Positions 28,423 to 37,172 of a DNA stretch of 64,000 nt are shown here, piece after piece. Position 1 is the first letter of the stretch. The number at the start of each line of letters is the position of its first letter. The position numbers and the translations under genes are program-made. The notes under the pieces were generated by a model. It did no database searches, had not been told where the DNA came from, and was given only the letters and a program-made list of their open reading frames with translations. This stretch comes from Algoriphagus sp. NG3 (lineage in GTDB: Bacteria; Bacteroidota; Bacteroidia; Cytophagales; Cyclobacteriaceae), in contig NZ_CP139421.1 of assembly GCF_034119865.1 (NCBI RefSeq), positions 5,682,501-5,746,500 of the forward strand. Direction: 5' to 3'.

Positions 28423-30795
28423 ATGCAATATAGTAAAATATTGTCCATTGTATTTTTGTGCAGTTTTTTTGCCTTCCCGGCATGGGCACAGCAAAATACC
28501 AACCTCAATGGCCTTGTAGTTGACCAAGGCGGCAATCCCATCCCCGGGGTGCTGATCAAAATCTCGCCGATTTCCAAAGGATTAGTCACTGATGCCAATG
28601 GCAAATTTTCCGTTGAGCTTATTTCTGGCAAAACCTTTACGCTGGCGTTCTCTTTCATGGGATTTGCTGATCATACTGAGGATATCAGTCTTGGATCAGG
28701 TGCTCAAACCATCGAAATCACACTTAAGGAGAATGTCAATGACCTGGAGGAATTTACCGTTTTGGGTAAATCTGAGCTAAGGGAAATTAAGGAGCGGGCA
28801 TTTAATGTGGAGGTGGTCGATGCACGTAAGCTCCATCACACCAATCTTGATTTAGGCCATGCCTTGGATCGGGTTTCCGGTGTACGAGTCCGGGAAAGTG
28901 GAGGAGTAGGGTCTAGGATGAATTTTTCCCTCAACGGCTTCTCCGGTAAGCAGGTCAAGTTCTTCATTGACGGCATTCCGATGGATGATTTTGGATCCTC
29001 CTTTCAGCTGAACAATATCCCTATCAATCTTGCCGAGAGGATCGAAGTTTATAAAGGGGTGGTGCCCATTGGTCTTGGTGCCGATGCACTTGGAGGTGCA
29101 GTGAATATAGTCACCAAAAACGTTCAGAAAAACTATGTAGATGCAAGCTATTCTTACGGTTCGTTCAATACACATCGTACGGTAATCAATACAGCTTATG
29201 TCGCTGAATCAGGCTTCACTGTCCAGCTGAATGCCTTTCAAAATTATTCTGACAATAATTATTGGGTAGATGTGGATGTGGCGGATATAGAAACCGGCAA
29301 GTACTATCCTGACCAACGTGTGCGTAGATTTCATGATACTTATCATAACGAAACAGTGATCGCCCAACTTGGTGTGCAGGGCAAACGGTACGCTGATAAG
29401 CTCTTGGTGGGGCTGACAGCTGGGAAAAATTACTCGGAAATCCAGACAGGTGCCCGCTTGGTCACTGTTTTTGGTCAGTGGCACCGCAAGGGTACTATCC
29501 TGATGCCCACATTTAAATACCAGAAGAAAGACTTGTTTGTCCAGGGACTGGATGTGAATGTGAATGCCAATTACAACTTTGGCTCGGAGCAAAATATCGA
29601 CACAGTCAATCGCCGTTATAACTGGTTTCGTCAATATAGGGAATATGAAGTTCCTGGAGGTGAAAGATCTTACACGCTGTACAAGTTTAGCAATAATAAT
29701 GCAGTCGTTACAGCAAATGCGTATTACCGTTTTGGGAAGATCCATACGCTGGCTGTCAGCAATGTATACAATAGCTTCAATCGGATAGGGAGCGATGCGC
29801 TAAATCCCGATAATGACCGCTATGAAGAACCGCGAAAAAGCCAGAAAAATATCACTGGCCTCAGCTATCAGCTGAATTGGGAGGAAAAGGCAAGTGTCTC
29901 TGCCTTTTCCAAAATCTATAATCAAACCAACTATTTCACCATGTCTTATAACCCTACGGGAAACTATGGTGATGTAGCATACCGAAATGAACGGGAGAAT
30001 TTCACCTACCCGGGATTTGGGCTGACAGGCTCCTATTTTATCACCGGGAATATTCAGGCAAAAGCTTCTTTTGAAAAAAGCTATAGACTGCCCGAGCCGG
30101 AGGAGCTCTTCGGAGATATGGTAAACCTTCAGGGGAATCTGGATCTTAAACCTGAAACAAGCTATAACTATAATGTGGGCTTGAGTATCTGGAAGCAGCT
30201 CAATGCAGATCACCGAATTGATATTTCGACCAATGGGTTTTACAGGGACGCAAAAGACTTCATCCGACCCCGACTGAACAATAATCAGGCGATGCAAGTG
30301 ATGGACAATCTCTTCAGCGTCACCAATCTCGGTGTTGAGGGGGAAGTGCGCTGGACTTATAAGAGTAAGCTCTCTGCTGGCGCAAACATTACCTACCAAA
30401 ATCTTCGCAACAATACTGAATATGAAGCTGGACAGACCATCCCGAGCGTGGTGTATAGAGATCGTGTGCCAAATATGCCTTACCTCTTTGGGAATGCCGA
30501 TGCCAGCTTGGTGATGCAGGATGTATTTGGCAAAGGGAAGGATATAACCATAGGCTACAACCTGCTGTATGTCCATGCTTTTTATCTCTACTGGCCCAGT
30601 CTGGGAAGCGACAAGTTTGATGTTCCTGAGCAACTCTCCCACGATATGAATGTCACTTATACGACTGGGCAAAAAGGAAGACTTCAACTGATCGCAGAAT
30701 GTAGAAATATCCTGGACAGTAAACTCTATGACAACTTCAGCCTTCAGAAACCTGGACGGAATTTCTCGGGCAAAATCAGATACTTTATTTACTAA
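28423..30795 (+). CDS. TonB-dependent receptor (XusA-like)
   Basis: A 790-residue outer-membrane receptor. It has a signal peptide (about 1-22, ending PAWAQ), a carboxypeptidase-like domain (about 25-110; GLVVDQGGNPIPGVLI), a TonB-box-like LEEFTVLGK, a plug (about 130-235; LGHALDRVSGVRVRES, FFIDGIPMDDFG, IEVYKGVVPIGLGADALGGAVN) and a barrel ending in Tyr. The following DUF4374 lipoprotein and the PepSY protein further on match the XusA-XusB-XusC arrangement for ferric xenosiderophores. The ligand is not readable from the sequence. It lies 27 bases before the DUF4374 gene. Confidence 0.9.
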   Translation: MQYSKILSIVFLCSFFAFPAWAQQNTNLNGLVVDQGGNPIPGVLIKISPISKGLVTDANGKFSVELISGKTFTLAFSFMGFADHTEDISLGSGAQTIEITLKENVNDLEEFTVLGKSELREIKERAFNVEVVDARKLHHTNLDLGHALDRVSGVRVRESGGVGSRMNFSLNGFSGKQVKFFIDGIPMDDFGSSFQLNNIPINLAERIEVYKGVVPIGLGADALGGAVNIVTKNVQKNYVDASYSYGSFNTHRTVINTAYVAESGFTVQLNAFQNYSDNNYWVDVDVADIETGKYYPDQRVRRFHDTYHNETVIAQLGVQGKRYADKLLVGLTAGKNYSEIQTGARLVTVFGQWHRKGTILMPTFKYQKKDLFVQGLDVNVNANYNFGSEQNIDTVNRRYNWFRQYREYEVPGGERSYTLYKFSNNNAVVTANAYYRFGKIHTLAVSNVYNSFNRIGSDALNPDNDRYEEPRKSQKNITGLSYQLNWEEKASVSAFSKIYNQTNYFTMSYNPTGNYGDVAYRNERENFTYPGFGLTGSYFITGNIQAKASFEKSYRLPEPEELFGDMVNLQGNLDLKPETSYNYNVGLSIWKQLNADHRIDISTNGFYRDAKDFIRPRLNNNQAMQVMDNLFSVTNLGVEGEVRWTYKSKLSAGANITYQNLRNNTEYEAGQTIPSVVYRDRVPNMPYLFGNADASLVMQDVFGKGKDITIGYNLLYVHAFYLYWPSLGSDKFDVPEQLSHDMNVTYTTGQKGRLQLIAECRNILDSKLYDNFSLQKPGRNFSGKIRYFIY

Positions 30796-30822
30796 TTCTT
30801 TTACAATCCTTACATACTATTT

Positions 30823-32058
30823 ATGAAAACCAACTTTAACTATTTCTATGCCTTTGCGGCAGCTATAACCATAGGATTTTCCAGCTGTGACTCTGATGAT
30901 CCAAAACCTGGGCCAGTGACACCTGCCGGGGAAAGTAGATTTATCATTGCTTCTACACCCCTGGCCTCTGATGGAGTGGCAGACTACCTGTTGACTGCGG
31001 AAAGCCTGACCGAGGGATCTGTAAGCACAGTAGGAAATGGCATCGAGCAGGATGGGACTTATCGCTACTATGTGACCCATAAAAACAAGTTTTTCAGCAT
31101 GCTATATGGACAAGGGAATCCTGGTGCTGTGACCACTTACGAATTGAACTCTGCGGGAGAATTGAAGAAGTTATCAGATTTTCAATCGGAAACTGTCCAG
31201 GCTTTTGGTCCGATGAACGACGACATCGTGATGGCAAAAATCTCAAGAAACTCAGCCGATCCAGTTTCCTCTTGGTATAGATTGGATGCGGATCAGCTAC
31301 AGATCGTTGCTGATGGTAAGTGGAATCAAAAGGAGATATCTGACAATGGCGAGCAGGCATTTTTCACTTGGGTGACTCAAGTGGGCGATAAGCTTTTTGC
31401 TCCATATTTCAGCATGAAAGCATGTTGCAATGACAGCTTTGGGACCAGCTATCCGGATAGCGCATGGATTGCAGTGTTTGATTATCCAAGTATGGAGTTG
31501 AATAAGGTTATCAAGGATGACCGTACCAGCTTTATCGGCAGATATTTCCTTTCGGGGCTTGAAGTGGATGAAATGGGAGACACGTATGCTTTTTCGTCTT
31601 CAGTAGCCACTTCCAACGGAGCAATGACTTCCTCACTTCCTTCGGCATTTACCAAAATCAAAAAAGGGGAATTGGAATTTGACCAGTCTTATTATTTCAA
31701 TGTGGAGGAGCTGGCGGATGGTTATTACATCACTGCGAAGACTTATGCCGGCAACGGCAAATTTATCCTGACAATGAATAAGGAAAAAGGTGCTTACACT
31801 ACCGGGAATCGTTTTGGAGTGGCAGATGTCTATAATAAGACTTTCACTTGGGTGAGTGGGGCTCCGGCCGAAGCAGCCATTGTCCAGGCGACAACAAACA
31901 ATTATTCAGAGAAAAACGGGTTTGCCTATGTCGGCATCACTACCGATACAGGGAGCTGGGTGTATGAATTTGATGCCAATACGGCTACTGCAAAGCAAGG
32001 TTTGAAAGTAGAAGGGGGAAGGATTACAGCGATCAGCAAATTAGGCGTGGCAGAGTAA
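30823..32058 (+). CDS. DUF4374 surface lipoprotein (XusB-like)
   Basis: A 411-residue lipoprotein. The signal ends GFSSC with Cys22 as lipid site, and the next residues DSDDPKP are acidic, as in Bacteroidota lipoprotein export signals that send proteins to the cell surface. The body has repeated beta-rich segments suggesting a propeller. The PDSAWIAVFDYPSMELNKVIKDDRTS stretch is typical of DUF4374. In Bacteroides the DUF4374 protein XusB binds ferric siderophore at the surface and hands it to the XusA receptor. Position just after the receptor supports the same role here. Confidence 0.85.
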   Translation: MKTNFNYFYAFAAAITIGFSSCDSDDPKPGPVTPAGESRFIIASTPLASDGVADYLLTAESLTEGSVSTVGNGIEQDGTYRYYVTHKNKFFSMLYGQGNPGAVTTYELNSAGELKKLSDFQSETVQAFGPMNDDIVMAKISRNSADPVSSWYRLDADQLQIVADGKWNQKEISDNGEQAFFTWVTQVGDKLFAPYFSMKACCNDSFGTSYPDSAWIAVFDYPSMELNKVIKDDRTSFIGRYFLSGLEVDEMGDTYAFSSSVATSNGAMTSSLPSAFTKIKKGELEFDQSYYFNVEELADGYYITAKTYAGNGKFILTMNKEKGAYTTGNRFGVADVYNKTFTWVSGAPAEAAIVQATTNNYSEKNGFAYVGITTDTGSWVYEFDANTATAKQGLKVEGGRITAISKLGVAE

Positions 32059-32162
32059 GGCCTGAAAAAAATCAAGTCCTGGGAAATCAGCTGCATTTGG
32101 AAACTAAACCGACCTAGCTCTTATCCCAGGCACCAATTTCCTTTCATTTAAACTATCCACCT

Positions 32163-32492
32163 ATGTCAACATGCAGAACAGAAATTATCTATCAAAATGA
32201 GGATTTTGTTTTTACAAAATGCACCGATTGTGACCGGATGGGGCTCATGTACAAGCAGGCTATGATCAGCTTCGATGAGCTCAATTTTAATGCCTTTTGC
32301 AGGTACATGGAGCGGATGGAATTTGAGTATGAAAAGTACCCATTCTTTGATGGACTGGATCGGGTAGTGATCGAGACCTATCATCCGGACGTGCAGTTCA
32401 CGCTGCTTGAGGAAGAATTTTATCGATTGAAAGCAAGTGTGATCGAGGCAAATGCCCAGCTTCAGTTGCTTGAGCTGATTCGGAAGATGTAG
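32163..32492 (+). CDS. Small conserved protein (DUF6686-like), function unknown
   Basis: A 109-residue cytoplasmic protein without signal or membrane segment. It has four Cys, including a CTDCDRMGL pair near residue 19, and an aromatic/acidic middle (RMEFEYEKYPFFDGLDRVVIETYHPDVQF), ending in a helix. It resembles the DUF6686 proteins of Bacteroidota, an assignment I hold loosely. The CxxC pair could bind a metal. It lies inside the iron-uptake region, 104 bases after the DUF4374 gene. Confidence 0.7.
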   Translation: MSTCRTEIIYQNEDFVFTKCTDCDRMGLMYKQAMISFDELNFNAFCRYMERMEFEYEKYPFFDGLDRVVIETYHPDVQFTLLEEEFYRLKASVIEANAQLQLLELIRKM

Positions 32493-32589
32493 GGTAGACG
32501 GAAGACCTAAGGTCTGAAATGTAAGATCAGTCAAGCTTCTGGGGAACTCTACTAAAATGCAAAAAAGATTAACACTAAGCAAATGCTAT

Positions 32590-32619
32590 TCCCCCTTAAC
32601 AAGGGGGCTAGGGGGATTT
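32590..32619. repeat. CCCCCTT/AAGGGGG palindromic intergenic repeat
   Basis: CCCCCTT and AAGGGGG form a perfect 7-bp stem around AAC, followed by CTAGGGGGATTT. This type of sequence is known as a dispersed intergenic repeat in Bacteroidota and some other bacteria. No function is evident here. It lies between the DUF6686-like gene and the DUF4198 gene. Confidence 0.7.
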
Positions 32620-32623
32620 AGTA

Positions 32624-32654
32624 TAAAAAAGTCCAGCTTCTGGAGAAGCAGGAC
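32624..32654 (-). terminator. Terminator-shaped hairpin facing the minus strand
   Basis: GTCCAGCTTC and GAAGCAGGAC form a 10-bp stem with one A-A mismatch and a TGGA loop. On the minus strand the stem is followed by six T. No minus-strand gene ends here, so it may stop antisense transcription or simply be a relic. Reading forward, it has no T run. Confidence 0.5.
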
Positions 32655-32730
32655 AACCAAAACCAAAAATCAAACAATTGTGACGGCTGTGAAATCCTCT
32701 GTGATCTCAGCGGTTTTAAAACATCAACAT

Positions 32731-33423
32731 ATGAATACAACAACAATAAAATCACTTTATCTGACGATGATGCTTTTTATGCTTGTCATCGGAGCACAGG
32801 CCCATGCGCTTTGGATACATACTGCTTCCAGAAGTGAAATTGGGAAAGAGCATCCCTACCGTATTTATTATGCGGACTACCAGGAAAATGCCATAGAGCC
32901 AGTCGCTAAATGGTACTCCGATGTAAAGGAGTTTGAACTCTGGTTGGTCAGTCCTTCGGGAAAGAAAACCAAGCTTGAGCCGGTTGCCAATGAGGAATAT
33001 TTTGAGGGAAGCTTCATCCCGGAGGAATCGGGTGAATACAGAATGCAAATCTCACACACGGCAGATCCTGGTGAAGGTAAAACTGCCTATCAGTTCAATG
33101 CCTACGCACAGATTTGGGTGGGGAGAGGACAAGCCCAGTCACTTCCGGACTCAGATTTGGCACTGGTAAGAAAAGCTAAGTCTGATGAATTTGAGGTCTT
33201 GTATAAAGGCAAAGCATTGCCTGATGGAGACCTTTCAGTATTTGGCCCTGAAACAGAATTTCGAGAAGTAAAAACAGGGAAGAAAGGGAAAGTTAAAGTG
33301 TCTCTGGATAGCAAAGGAACCTATTTTGCAGAAGCAACCCATACTGAAAAACTGTCTGAAAATGACCCTTCTGGACTTAAGGCCATTTGGAGATGTGCTA
33401 CCCAGGCGATAGAAATTGATTAA
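32731..33423 (+). CDS. DUF4198 periplasmic protein
   Basis: A 230-residue secreted protein. The signal peptide (about 1-24) ends GAQAHALWIH, so the mature protein begins with His residues that could bind a metal. Two Ig-like beta domains follow (SEIGKEHPYRIYYADYQEN, then GKALPDGDLSVFGPETEFREV). This fits DUF4198, a family often found with TonB receptors and metal transport genes. I chose ATG 32731 because the signal peptide starts there; the frame is open upstream from 32557 through repeat DNA. It sits in the iron-uptake region, upstream of the small membrane protein pair. Confidence 0.8.
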   Translation: MNTTTIKSLYLTMMLFMLVIGAQAHALWIHTASRSEIGKEHPYRIYYADYQENAIEPVAKWYSDVKEFELWLVSPSGKKTKLEPVANEEYFEGSFIPEESGEYRMQISHTADPGEGKTAYQFNAYAQIWVGRGQAQSLPDSDLALVRKAKSDEFEVLYKGKALPDGDLSVFGPETEFREVKTGKKGKVKVSLDSKGTYFAEATHTEKLSENDPSGLKAIWRCATQAIEID

Positions 33424-33651
33424 ATGACAATTGAGTGGGTAACTTTTATAGCTGCTTTTTGAACTATGAGCTTTTCTTTTCTAACTCATGTTTTTTCGCA
33501 TCAAAGAGACCAACCTTGCAGGTTTCTTTGATGCCACTTTTACCCCTTATCAAAATCAGTTGACCGTATTATGAAGCATACTATACTATTATATAAAACC
33601 CACAATGGTCTTTCTGGCAGTGGGCAATAATCTATCAATAAATCCAACGTC

Positions 33652-33978
33652 ATGATCACTTTAAGCATACTCTTTACTTTAATAGGTTTTGAGTTTTTCT
33701 ATCAAACTTCCAAAAAGGCGGAATTGTACCGTTCTGAAAATATTGCCAAATGGTTTGGAGCGAATGAGACACTTGCAAAAGCCTGCGGAACATTTCTTTT
33801 AACAATTGCTATGGCTCTATCCGTCCTTCACTTAGGAATAGGTTCTGGAGTCTTCGCATTCGTATGCATGCTTATGTTTACGGGAAGTTTGGTGGTGCTG
33901 ATAGCGCCTCTTGGAAAAATGAAAATCACCTGGGTTATGGGAGGGATGATCACACTTTTTATACTTGAAATTCTCTGA
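33652..33978 (+). CDS. Small membrane protein, DUF3325-like
   Basis: A 108-residue protein with three or four transmembrane helices: residues 1-17, 45-62 (ACGTFLLTIAMALSVLHLGIG), 64-85 and 92-108. Length, topology and position before a DUF3649-like gene and a PepSY gene match the DUF3325 member of the iron-uptake cassettes known in Proteobacteria. The sequence match is weak by eye, so the family name is tentative. It ends two bases before the next gene's ATG. Confidence 0.7.
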   Translation: MITLSILFTLIGFEFFYQTSKKAELYRSENIAKWFGANETLAKACGTFLLTIAMALSVLHLGIGSGVFAFVCMLMFTGSLVVLIAPLGKMKITWVMGGMITLFILEIL

Positions 33979-33980
33979 TT

Positions 33981-34271
33981 ATGCCTGCAAATAAAAAATA
34001 CCTGACGCCTACACTCATCCACAGATTTTCCAGAATCACTGCCGGATTTGTCGGAGGATATCTAGTCACTGTTTCTTTCTTTCTGGCTCTCTCATTTTAC
34101 TTCGATAAAGTATCGATGCTCTTCACGCTGGTTTTTGCTGGTTTTCTGCTTTGGGTGAGTCTTATGATCATTGCATTCATCGCCAAAAGCGGATGGAAAA
34201 TCTGGACAATATATCTGCTGCTTACGCTCTGCTTTTCTGTCATAGTGTACATCAATCAACCTTCGCTATAA
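33981..34271 (+). CDS. Small membrane protein, DUF3649-like
   Basis: A 96-residue protein with three transmembrane helices (TAGFVGGYLVTVSFFLALSF, LFTLVFAGFLLWVSLMIIAF, WTIYLLLTLCFSVIVYI). The HRFSRITAGFVGGYL opening and FAGFLLWVSLMIIAFIAKSGWKIW middle resemble DUF3649 proteins, which accompany PepSY proteins in siderophore uptake loci. It starts 2 bases after the DUF3325-like gene and ends 9 bases before the PepSY gene, so the three form one unit. Function is unknown; a complex with the PepSY protein is inferred. Confidence 0.72.
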   Translation: MPANKKYLTPTLIHRFSRITAGFVGGYLVTVSFFLALSFYFDKVSMLFTLVFAGFLLWVSLMIIAFIAKSGWKIWTIYLLLTLCFSVIVYINQPSL

Positions 34272-34280
34272 TACAAAACT

Positions 34281-35915
34281 ATGAGCAACAGGATTTATAA
34301 TATTCTCTTTCATACCCATACCATATCCGGGATCATCATCAGCGTGGCCTTATATGTCATTTTCTTTGCGGGGTCTTTTTCTTTTTTCCGGGACGAAATC
34401 GTCAGCTGGGAGCGAAATGAACCCTTGGCAGAAGGATGGAAGCTTGGGGAGATGGATTTTGACCGGGTCATGGATACACTAGGCAAGGAAAAGCCACTTC
34501 TAGGAAGTACTATTTCGTTCAATCAGCATTACGATGAGCAGCGCCTTTCTGCCACGGTGACACCTCCTGTAGATGCGGAAGCGAAGGAAAGAGAACGGCG
34601 AGGTCGAAGGGGGAATTTCGTTTACCTGAATACCCAGAGTTTTAAGACTTATGACTATCAAAGTTCTTATTCACTAGGTGAGTTTTTATATAGACTCCAC
34701 TTTTTTGCCCAGTTGAATTTCTTTGGACGATCCGGCTATTTGCTGGCAGGTTTGGTAGCCTTCTTTTTTCTCTTTGCTGTAATCACCGGAGTGATTGTGC
34801 ATTGGAAAAAGATCATCAGCAACTTTTATATTTTTCGTCCAAATAACAGCATCAAAAACTTATGGACAGATGCCCACACGGCACTGGGGATTTTGGGTTT
34901 ACCTTATCAATTTATGTTTGCGCTTACGGGGGTATATATAATAATAGGATTGACTGTCATGTCCCCTGCGATTATTTCATATGTCTATAACGGGGATCAG
35001 GAGAAAGCTTATGATGATTTTGGATTCAATCCGCCCAAATTTGAAACGGCTGGTACTCCGCTCGAATCAGATTTTTCCATCAATGATTTTCGGGATAAGA
35101 CCCATAAAAAGTGGCCTGAGTTTGAAATCAACCGTGCCACGGTTTTCAATTTTGGGGATGAAAATATGCATGTGCTTTTTGAGGGGAAGTCATCTTTCGA
35201 AAGCAAGTTTGCCAGCGTGGGAAAGGTGATCTATAAAGTCATGACAGGAGAAATTATACAGGAAAAAAGCCCGATGGAAGGGATCTCTTATATGGATGGT
35301 GCGAGAGCTGTTATTCTGCGCTTGCATTTCGGGGATTATGGAGGAATAGCGGTAAAGTTGATTTATTTTGGACTGGGTATCTTGACCTGCTTTGTGATTA
35401 TTTCAGGAGTGATGATATGGCTGGTGGCACGTGACAAAAAGCATGTGTCACCTGCTAAAAGAAAATTCAATGCATGGCTGGTCTGGTTCTATCTGGCCGG
35501 ATGCCTGAGCATGTATCCGGTGACTGCACTTACTTTTCTGATGGTAAAGGTGGGCTTACAAGCTCCTGATGCGGATCGTATGGGCTTCATATTCCAAACC
35601 TATTTCTGGTCATGGCTGGTGTTTACGGTGATTTTCACCTTTCTGAGAAACAATTCCCTTACCAATAAATACACCTTGCTTACCGGGGGAGTAATCGGTA
35701 TGTTGATACCTGTCGCTAACGGTTTTGTCACAGGGAATTGGCTGTGGGTGTCCTTGGCCCATGGTTATTCGGACATCTTTCTTATCGATGCTTTCTGGCT
35801 GGTGACTTCGGTGACTACGATATTAATCGCACTGAAAATCAAAATCAAAAAGGAGGGCGAAGTGGTAAGCAAAGCAATCACTAAACAAAAAGCATCAGCA
35901 GTGGCAATGAGTTAA
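34281..35915 (+). CDS. Large PepSY-domain membrane protein (XusC-like)
   Basis: A 544-residue inner-membrane protein. The first helix (about 15-35; SGIIISVALYVIFFAGSFSFF) is followed by a periplasmic loop, helices near 150-175 (LLAGLVAFFFLFAVITGVIVHW) and 205-235, a PepSY-type periplasmic part (about 250-350), and further helices near 360-385, 400-425, 435-460, 465-485 and 495-520. The ILFHTHTISG opening, LYRLHFFAQL and LWTDAHTALG segments carry conserved His residues suited to heme binding. Bacteroides XusC is a PepSY protein, and the likely role is to reduce or help release iron from siderophores. It closes the operon before a terminator-like hairpin. Confidence 0.88.
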   Translation: MSNRIYNILFHTHTISGIIISVALYVIFFAGSFSFFRDEIVSWERNEPLAEGWKLGEMDFDRVMDTLGKEKPLLGSTISFNQHYDEQRLSATVTPPVDAEAKERERRGRRGNFVYLNTQSFKTYDYQSSYSLGEFLYRLHFFAQLNFFGRSGYLLAGLVAFFFLFAVITGVIVHWKKIISNFYIFRPNNSIKNLWTDAHTALGILGLPYQFMFALTGVYIIIGLTVMSPAIISYVYNGDQEKAYDDFGFNPPKFETAGTPLESDFSINDFRDKTHKKWPEFEINRATVFNFGDENMHVLFEGKSSFESKFASVGKVIYKVMTGEIIQEKSPMEGISYMDGARAVILRLHFGDYGGIAVKLIYFGLGILTCFVIISGVMIWLVARDKKHVSPAKRKFNAWLVWFYLAGCLSMYPVTALTFLMVKVGLQAPDADRMGFIFQTYFWSWLVFTVIFTFLRNNSLTNKYTLLTGGVIGMLIPVANGFVTGNWLWVSLAHGYSDIFLIDAFWLVTSVTTILIALKIKIKKEGEVVSKAITKQKASAVAMS

Positions 35916-35922
35916 TTTTTTT

Positions 35923-35964
35923 GCAGTTGGCGGAGCATGATTTGGACTCTGCCAACTGCCTTTT
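35923..35964 (+). terminator. Terminator-like hairpin after the PepSY operon
   Basis: GCAGTTGGC pairs with GCCAACTGC, extended by GAG/CTC, around a loop of about ten bases. Only a short CTTTT follows on the plus strand. On the minus strand it is followed by a longer T/A stretch. It lies 8 bases after the PepSY stop. Confidence 0.7.
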
Positions 35965-36059
35965 GAAAAATCGTAAATCAACCTGGTAGTGAAGTGTATA
36001 GGTTCCTTCGCTATGAAATTTATTTCTGAAAAGTGAACCTTATAGCGTAACAATTCATT

Positions 36060-36067
36060 TACTTTTG
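36060..36067 (+). promoter_or_regulatory. -7 element before the small gene at 36110
   Basis: TACTTTTG matches the TAnnTTTG consensus exactly and lies 43 bases before the ATG at 36110. No good TTTG is present at the -33 distance, so only half of the promoter is seen. Confidence 0.45.
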
Positions 36068-36109
36068 CATCTGCATTAGCTATGCAGCTATTAGCCTCTT
36101 GATTAAAGA

Positions 36110-36487
36110 ATGAACAAACTTAACTCCCTTGTTTACCTATCGTATTATCTCCTGCTCTGGGTGATATTACCGTCCACGGGTTTAGGGGCTAAGGTGTTTG
36201 CATACGATTTGAATGATCGTAGCCAATACAGTGTCACCACAGGTGAGGCTGATTTTTCAGATTTCCTCCAAGGAGTCAATACTGATTGGACTAAACTGAG
36301 CGGTTCGGAGGCTGGTACAAATTGGCTAGTAGACACAGGCCATTGGCCACTTCATTTCCCCTCTATTTATAAGTCGCTGACCCGATTTTCTAGAGAGGGA
36401 AGAATCAATCCCAACTTTTCAAATCACCCCGTTTTGGGCGCTTTAACGGCCTCCAAGATCATTTTCCCATTTCATTATTTCTGGTAA
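36110..36487 (+). CDS. Hypothetical protein, possibly exported
   Basis: A 125-residue protein that I do not recognise. The first 30 residues include a hydrophobic helix (LVYLSYYLLLWVILPSTGLGA) that could be a signal or anchor. The rest is polar with several Trp and ends HYFW. A -7 element lies upstream and a gene of similar strand follows 91 bases later. Codon use looks normal, but with no family match the gene could be a small lineage-specific one. Confidence 0.5.
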   Translation: MNKLNSLVYLSYYLLLWVILPSTGLGAKVFAYDLNDRSQYSVTTGEADFSDFLQGVNTDWTKLSGSEAGTNWLVDTGHWPLHFPSIYKSLTRFSREGRINPNFSNHPVLGALTASKIIFPFHYFW

Positions 36488-36578
36488 AGCGGACTGCAAT
36501 TCTATCTGATATTGCTACATCCTTCAAGCTTCATAGAAGCAGGAAGGATTGATTTTCCATTTTATCTATTAATTAATA

Positions 36579-37067
36579 ATGACTGAACTAACATTAATTG
36601 CACTGTCGGTTGTATTGATCGGCATGGTATGCACCCCATTGATCCTTGGCCACTTCAAACAGAAGGGCAAAGGAAAACTGCTAAAGGAGAAGTTGTCTTC
36701 CGAAGCACAAATTAATAATCTCAAAACTAATGATTTCCAGACCTGGAGGGAAGCGTATTGTATAGGTTTAGATCAGGATGGCAATCAATTATTGTTCCTG
36801 AACTCAACTGATAATGTGCATCAATTTCAGAAAATAGACCTGAAGCAAGTGAGGCTGTGCCGCCCGATCAGAAATTTCCGACAGGTCAAAGATGGTAAGG
36901 AAAAGCGGCAGATTATCAATAAAGTCAGCTTGGTGATGGATTCATATGATGATCAGAATCCATCATTTACCATTGATCTATATGATGAGGAGAAAAGTGA
37001 CTATCTCATCAATGAGTGGGAAATAGCACAAGAATGGTCAAAAAAGATAAATGAACTGAAGAAGTAA
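36579..37067 (+). CDS. Hypothetical single-pass membrane protein
   Basis: A 162-residue protein with one N-terminal helix (residues 4-26, LIALSVVLIGMVCTPLILGHF), a basic stretch (KQKGKGKLLKEK), and a cytoplasmic soluble domain of about 130 residues rich in beta strands (QNPSFTIDLYDEEKSDYLINEWEIAQEW). It may belong to a Cytophagales-specific family; no function is apparent. It has its own terminator and lies between two other small genes. Confidence 0.75.
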   Translation: MTELTLIALSVVLIGMVCTPLILGHFKQKGKGKLLKEKLSSEAQINNLKTNDFQTWREAYCIGLDQDGNQLLFLNSTDNVHQFQKIDLKQVRLCRPIRNFRQVKDGKEKRQIINKVSLVMDSYDDQNPSFTIDLYDEEKSDYLINEWEIAQEWSKKINELKK

Positions 37068-37071
37068 AAGT

Positions 37072-37098
37072 AAGGGGGGTATAGAGCCTCCCTTTTTT
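37072..37098 (+). terminator. Rho-independent terminator after the membrane protein gene
   Basis: AAGGGGGG pairs with CCTCCCTT (8 bp, one G-T) around a short loop, and six T follow. It is 4 bases after the stop codon at 37067. Confidence 0.8.
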
Positions 37099-37172
37099 AA
37101 TTACTTTTTGATCCAGTTCATCTCGATTTATGAATTTTCCTTATTTTGGATCTCAAAATCTTTTTGAAAACC

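Noticed and set aside
32557..32730. Upstream extension of the DUF4198 gene by 58 residues.
   Set aside because: It passes through palindromic repeat DNA, and a good signal peptide begins at ATG 32731.
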